Shown: piece by piece, positions 6,704 to 8,421 of the stretch
How the letters are laid out: every line of letters begins with the position of its first letter
Position numbering within the stretch: the stretch's first letter is position 1
Source: Planctomycetaceae bacterium
GTDB taxonomy: Bacteria; Planctomycetota; Planctomycetia; Planctomycetales; Planctomycetaceae
Assembly: GCA_947479075.1 (NCBI GenBank)
Contig: CANJZR010000143.1
Span: 1 to 8,421, forward strand
Length of the DNA stretch: 8,421 nt
Direction: 5' to 3'
Translations under genes and position numbers: made by a program
The notes under the pieces: generated by a model
Database searches by the model: none
What the model saw: only the letters and a program-made list of their open reading frames with translations
Told to the model about the DNA's origin: nothing

Positions 6704-6828
6704 CTGCTGCCTTCAAAGTTCAAAGACATTTCACAATGCGTTTGGCACGGTCGCCAAACCCCAGACACGCCCGAAAGCTGACTCTGTTCAGCACTCACAG
6801 GGTTCAGCACAGACAGGAAGTCGCAATC

Positions 6829-7716
6829 ATGGTCCGTTCCATACCTTGGAAGTTGGCCCTCCTCTCAGTGGGCGCGGTCGCAGGTTTCGCGTCACTCGCC
6901 AGCCGGTCCTTCGCCGATGATTTCGAGGGAATCGTTCGCATCAGCGATCAAGGCACCGCCGGACAGAACAGCCCAGCCCCGGTGGCCGACAACGGTTTCT
7001 CCGGTGGGTATGTTGAAGGTGGCTGCCCGAACTGCCAGCAGGGAGCAGCCTGCGGTTACCACGGCTGCAACATGCGTCCCATGGGATATGTCAACCACAT
7101 TCTGGGTTGGGTGAACCCCTGGAGCGGTGTCGGGACTTACTCTCCCGATCACGGATATGCTCCTCCCGGCAAGGTTCGCACCCCGCACCCGCAACAGGTC
7201 GCCTACAACAAGGCGTTTCCCGATGCGTGGACGGGCCAACCCGGTGCAGGAGGCGGTGGCCAGCGGGCATACCAGATCTACATGCCCACCGACACGACCC
7301 AGCTCGGCTACTACTATCAGGCCGTTCCACGCTGGCACGCCAATCCCGCAATGATTCCTCCGACTCCGGTGCCTTCTCAATGGCATCGTGATCTGTGCCA
7401 GGGACAGGGATGCCAGAACGGTCGCTGCCAGCTCGGAGCCAGATTCCATGGGCACGGACACGGACAAGCCTGCCCTCCGCAGTATGGATCGGGCGAGCAA
7501 ATCATTTCCGAGCAGGTGATCAACACCCCGTCAGAGACGGCAACTCCCACCCCCGTCAACGAGTCAGGTTCGTCCGAAGGGACTCAGGAACCCGCCGCTC
7601 CCACGATTCCCGGCCCGATCCAGACTACCCCTGCCCCAGCGACGACGACTCCCATGACTCCTCCCGCAATTCCTTTGGAAAAGGTGGGATACCCGAACCT
7701 GCGGCCGATCCGCTAG
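6829..7716 (+). CDS. exported hypothetical protein with Cys and His-Gly motifs, third of the set
   Basis: This 295-residue protein is read from the ATG at 6829, preceded by CAGGAAG at good spacing. A longer in-frame start at 6736 would add 31 polar residues ahead of the signal peptide and is unlikely. The signal peptide (1-29, ending SRSFA) is followed at once by DDFEGIVRIS (30-39), aligned to the motif of the two upstream proteins. A short Cys region has CPNC (66-69), Cys75 and Cys80. The middle contains a Gly/Tyr-rich ordered part (about 85-187) with GYYYQAVPRWH. A second Cys region has CQGQGCQNGRC (190-200), where CQNGRC matches the C-x-(D/N)-G-x-C motif of the preceding protein, then HGHGHG (208-213). 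The last 65 residues are Thr/Pro-rich and low in complexity, ending in a basic PIR. The location is envelope or surface; the function is unknown. Confidence 0.9.
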   Translation: MVRSIPWKLALLSVGAVAGFASLASRSFADDFEGIVRISDQGTAGQNSPAPVADNGFSGGYVEGGCPNCQQGAACGYHGCNMRPMGYVNHILGWVNPWSGVGTYSPDHGYAPPGKVRTPHPQQVAYNKAFPDAWTGQPGAGGGGQRAYQIYMPTDTTQLGYYYQAVPRWHANPAMIPPTPVPSQWHRDLCQGQGCQNGRCQLGARFHGHGHGQACPPQYGSGEQIISEQVINTPSETATPTPVNESGSSEGTQEPAAPTIPGPIQTTPAPATTTPMTPPAIPLEKVGYPNLRPIR

Positions 7717-7735
7717 TCGGTCCGACCGAGATCGG
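7705..7735. terminator. nested inverted repeat across the stop codon of the third exported-protein gene
   Basis: CCGATC (7705-7710) pairs with GATCGG (7730-7735). Inside, TCGGTC (7717-7722) and GACCGA (7724-7729) form a 13-base odd palindrome. The TAG stop codon (7714-7716) lies in the unpaired left side. There is no T-run downstream. It could contribute to 3'-end formation or mRNA stability, but part of it is constrained by coding sequence. Confidence 0.25.
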
Positions 7736-7774
7736 AACAGACTTCCGGCCTTGAATACGATACCCTCCGCGATT

Positions 7775-7807
7775 CAGGACGCTCGTTGCACCGGCAACAG
7801 CGTCCTG
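7775..7807. terminator. strong hairpin between the exported-protein cluster and the tsaC-like gene
   Basis: CAGGACGCT (7775-7783) pairs perfectly with AGCGTCCTG (7799-7807). An inner stem GTTGC/GCAAC (7785-7789 with 7794-7798) closes a 4-base loop, leaving one bulged C. Beyond a T-T mismatch, GAT/ATC (7771-7773 with 7809-7811) can extend it. This is the most stable hairpin I see in the window. It is followed by TATCCGTTT rather than a clean T-run. It ends 27 bases before the next ATG, so it may end transcripts of the cluster or act as a leader structure of the next gene. Confidence 0.45.
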
Positions 7808-7834
7808 TATCCGTTTGCGAGAGGTGAGCAAACC

Positions 7835-8421
7835 ATGGCTCGGGTGATCACGGAAGTTTCAACAGCGGCAGCAGCTCTGCGACGGGGTGAGCTTGTCGCA
7901 TTCGCGACGGAAACTGTCTATGGCCTGGGAGGCGTGGCATTGTGGCCGGAAACCGTGGCCCGCATTTTTGAGGTCAAAGGTCGCCCAACATTCGATCCCC
8001 TGATAGTGCATGTCCCGGATCTGTCAGCGGCTCAAAAACTTGTGACGAAGCTGCCCCCACTGGCTGTACAGCTCGCCCGCCAGTTCTGGCCTGGCCCGCT
8101 GACCCTGGTCATGGAGAAAGCCGCTCAGATTCCCGACCTGGTGACATCGGGCCTCCCCTCCGTCGCGATTCGCATCCCCAGTCATCCGCTGGCGTTGCAA
8201 CTGCTTCGTGAAGTGGGCCTGCCCGTTGCCGCGCCGAGTGCCAATCTCTTTGGCCGTGTCAGTCCCACCACGGCGGCACATGTTCAAGATCAGCTGGGAG
8301 ACCGCATCGAGTGGATCCTTGATGGAGGGCCCTGTGCCGTGGGCGTCGAATCGACGGTACTCAACATCCCCGAAAATGGTTGTCCGACTCTGCTTCGGCC
8401 CGGAGGAGTCTCTCTGGAAGA
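7835..8421 (+). CDS. tsaC: threonylcarbamoyl-AMP synthase, TsaC/Sua5/YrdC family (3'-truncated by window)
   Basis: This cytosolic enzyme condenses threonine, bicarbonate and ATP into threonylcarbamoyl-AMP, the first step of the universal t6A modification at position 37 of ANN-decoding tRNAs. It acts with the TsaD-containing transferase complex. The visible 195 residues cover the whole YrdC-like fold: TETVYGLG (25-32), KGRP (48-51) followed by DPLIVHV (54-60), WPGPLT (85-90), PSAN (134-137) and ESTV (172-175), then LRPG (187-190). The KxR, SAN and ST elements of the nucleotide/substrate site are present. The frame is open to the window edge, so it cannot be said whether a C-terminal Sua5 domain follows. 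The start is firm: GAGGTGA (7821-7827) is a strong Shine-Dalgarno sequence 7 bases before the ATG. It follows the exported-protein cluster on the same strand but is separated by a strong hairpin. Confidence 0.95.
   Translation, partial: MARVITEVSTAAAALRRGELVAFATETVYGLGGVALWPETVARIFEVKGRPTFDPLIVHVPDLSAAQKLVTKLPPLAVQLARQFWPGPLTLVMEKAAQIPDLVTSGLPSVAIRIPSHPLALQLLREVGLPVAAPSANLFGRVSPTTAAHVQDQLGDRIEWILDGGPCAVGVESTVLNIPENGCPTLLRPGGVSLE

Noticed and set aside
5992..6810. A 272-codon minus-strand frame opposite the second exported-protein gene.
   Set aside because: It lies antisense to a gene with a signal peptide, ordered C-terminal blocks and the shared motif. The product is low in complexity and shows no family features.
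6736..6828. An earlier in-frame ATG that would add 31 residues to the third exported protein.
   Set aside because: It would place a long basic, polar stretch before a normal signal peptide, while the ATG at 6829 has CAGGAAG at correct spacing.

Overview
The window looks like ordinary chromosome of a planctomycete. This rests on gene content: a DUF1501 protein with an N-terminal SRRQF motif, a cytochrome P460-type c-heme protein, a diadenylate cyclase with a long N-terminal region that resembles planctomycete DACNV-type proteins, and a run of secreted Cys/Pro/Gln-rich proteins of a kind I associate with Planctomycetales. The sequence is fairly GC-rich and coding is dense. No tRNA, rRNA, insertion sequence, CRISPR array or phage gene is visible.

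Layout. (1) 2-1360 (+): a complete DUF1501 protein whose start lies at the window edge. It converges, with a 15-base gap, on (2) a minus-strand run read right to left: diadenylate cyclase (about 4206-2920), a 255-base gap with a REP-like GC-rich repeat, a FtnA-type ferritin (2664-2140) and a cytochrome P460-family protein (2035-1376). (3) A divergent non-coding region of about 530 bases (4207-4738) holds a 12-base palindrome just upstream of the cyclase and a 13-base direct repeat upstream of the next gene. (4) Three plus-strand genes for exported proteins follow (4739-5305, 5515-6651, 6829-7716). They differ in body, but all carry the same short motif, A-D-x-x-E-G-x-V-(R/K)-(I/V), at or near the predicted start of the mature protein. 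Hairpins without U-tracts follow the second and third genes. (5) 7835 to the window end (+): the start of a TsaC/Sua5-family threonylcarbamoyl-AMP synthase, a tRNA-modification housekeeping gene, cut by the window edge.

How they may work together. Ferritin (iron storage) and the P460 protein (c-type heme, periplasmic) may be co-transcribed, since they are 104 bases apart on the same strand. The cyclase would make c-di-AMP and is transcribed away from the exported-protein cluster, with which it shares an upstream region. The exported trio is the least explained part. It looks like a cell-envelope module built from different bodies on one conserved N-terminal tag, with C-x-(D/N)-G-x-C cysteine motifs shared by the second and third members. 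No function is claimed for it.
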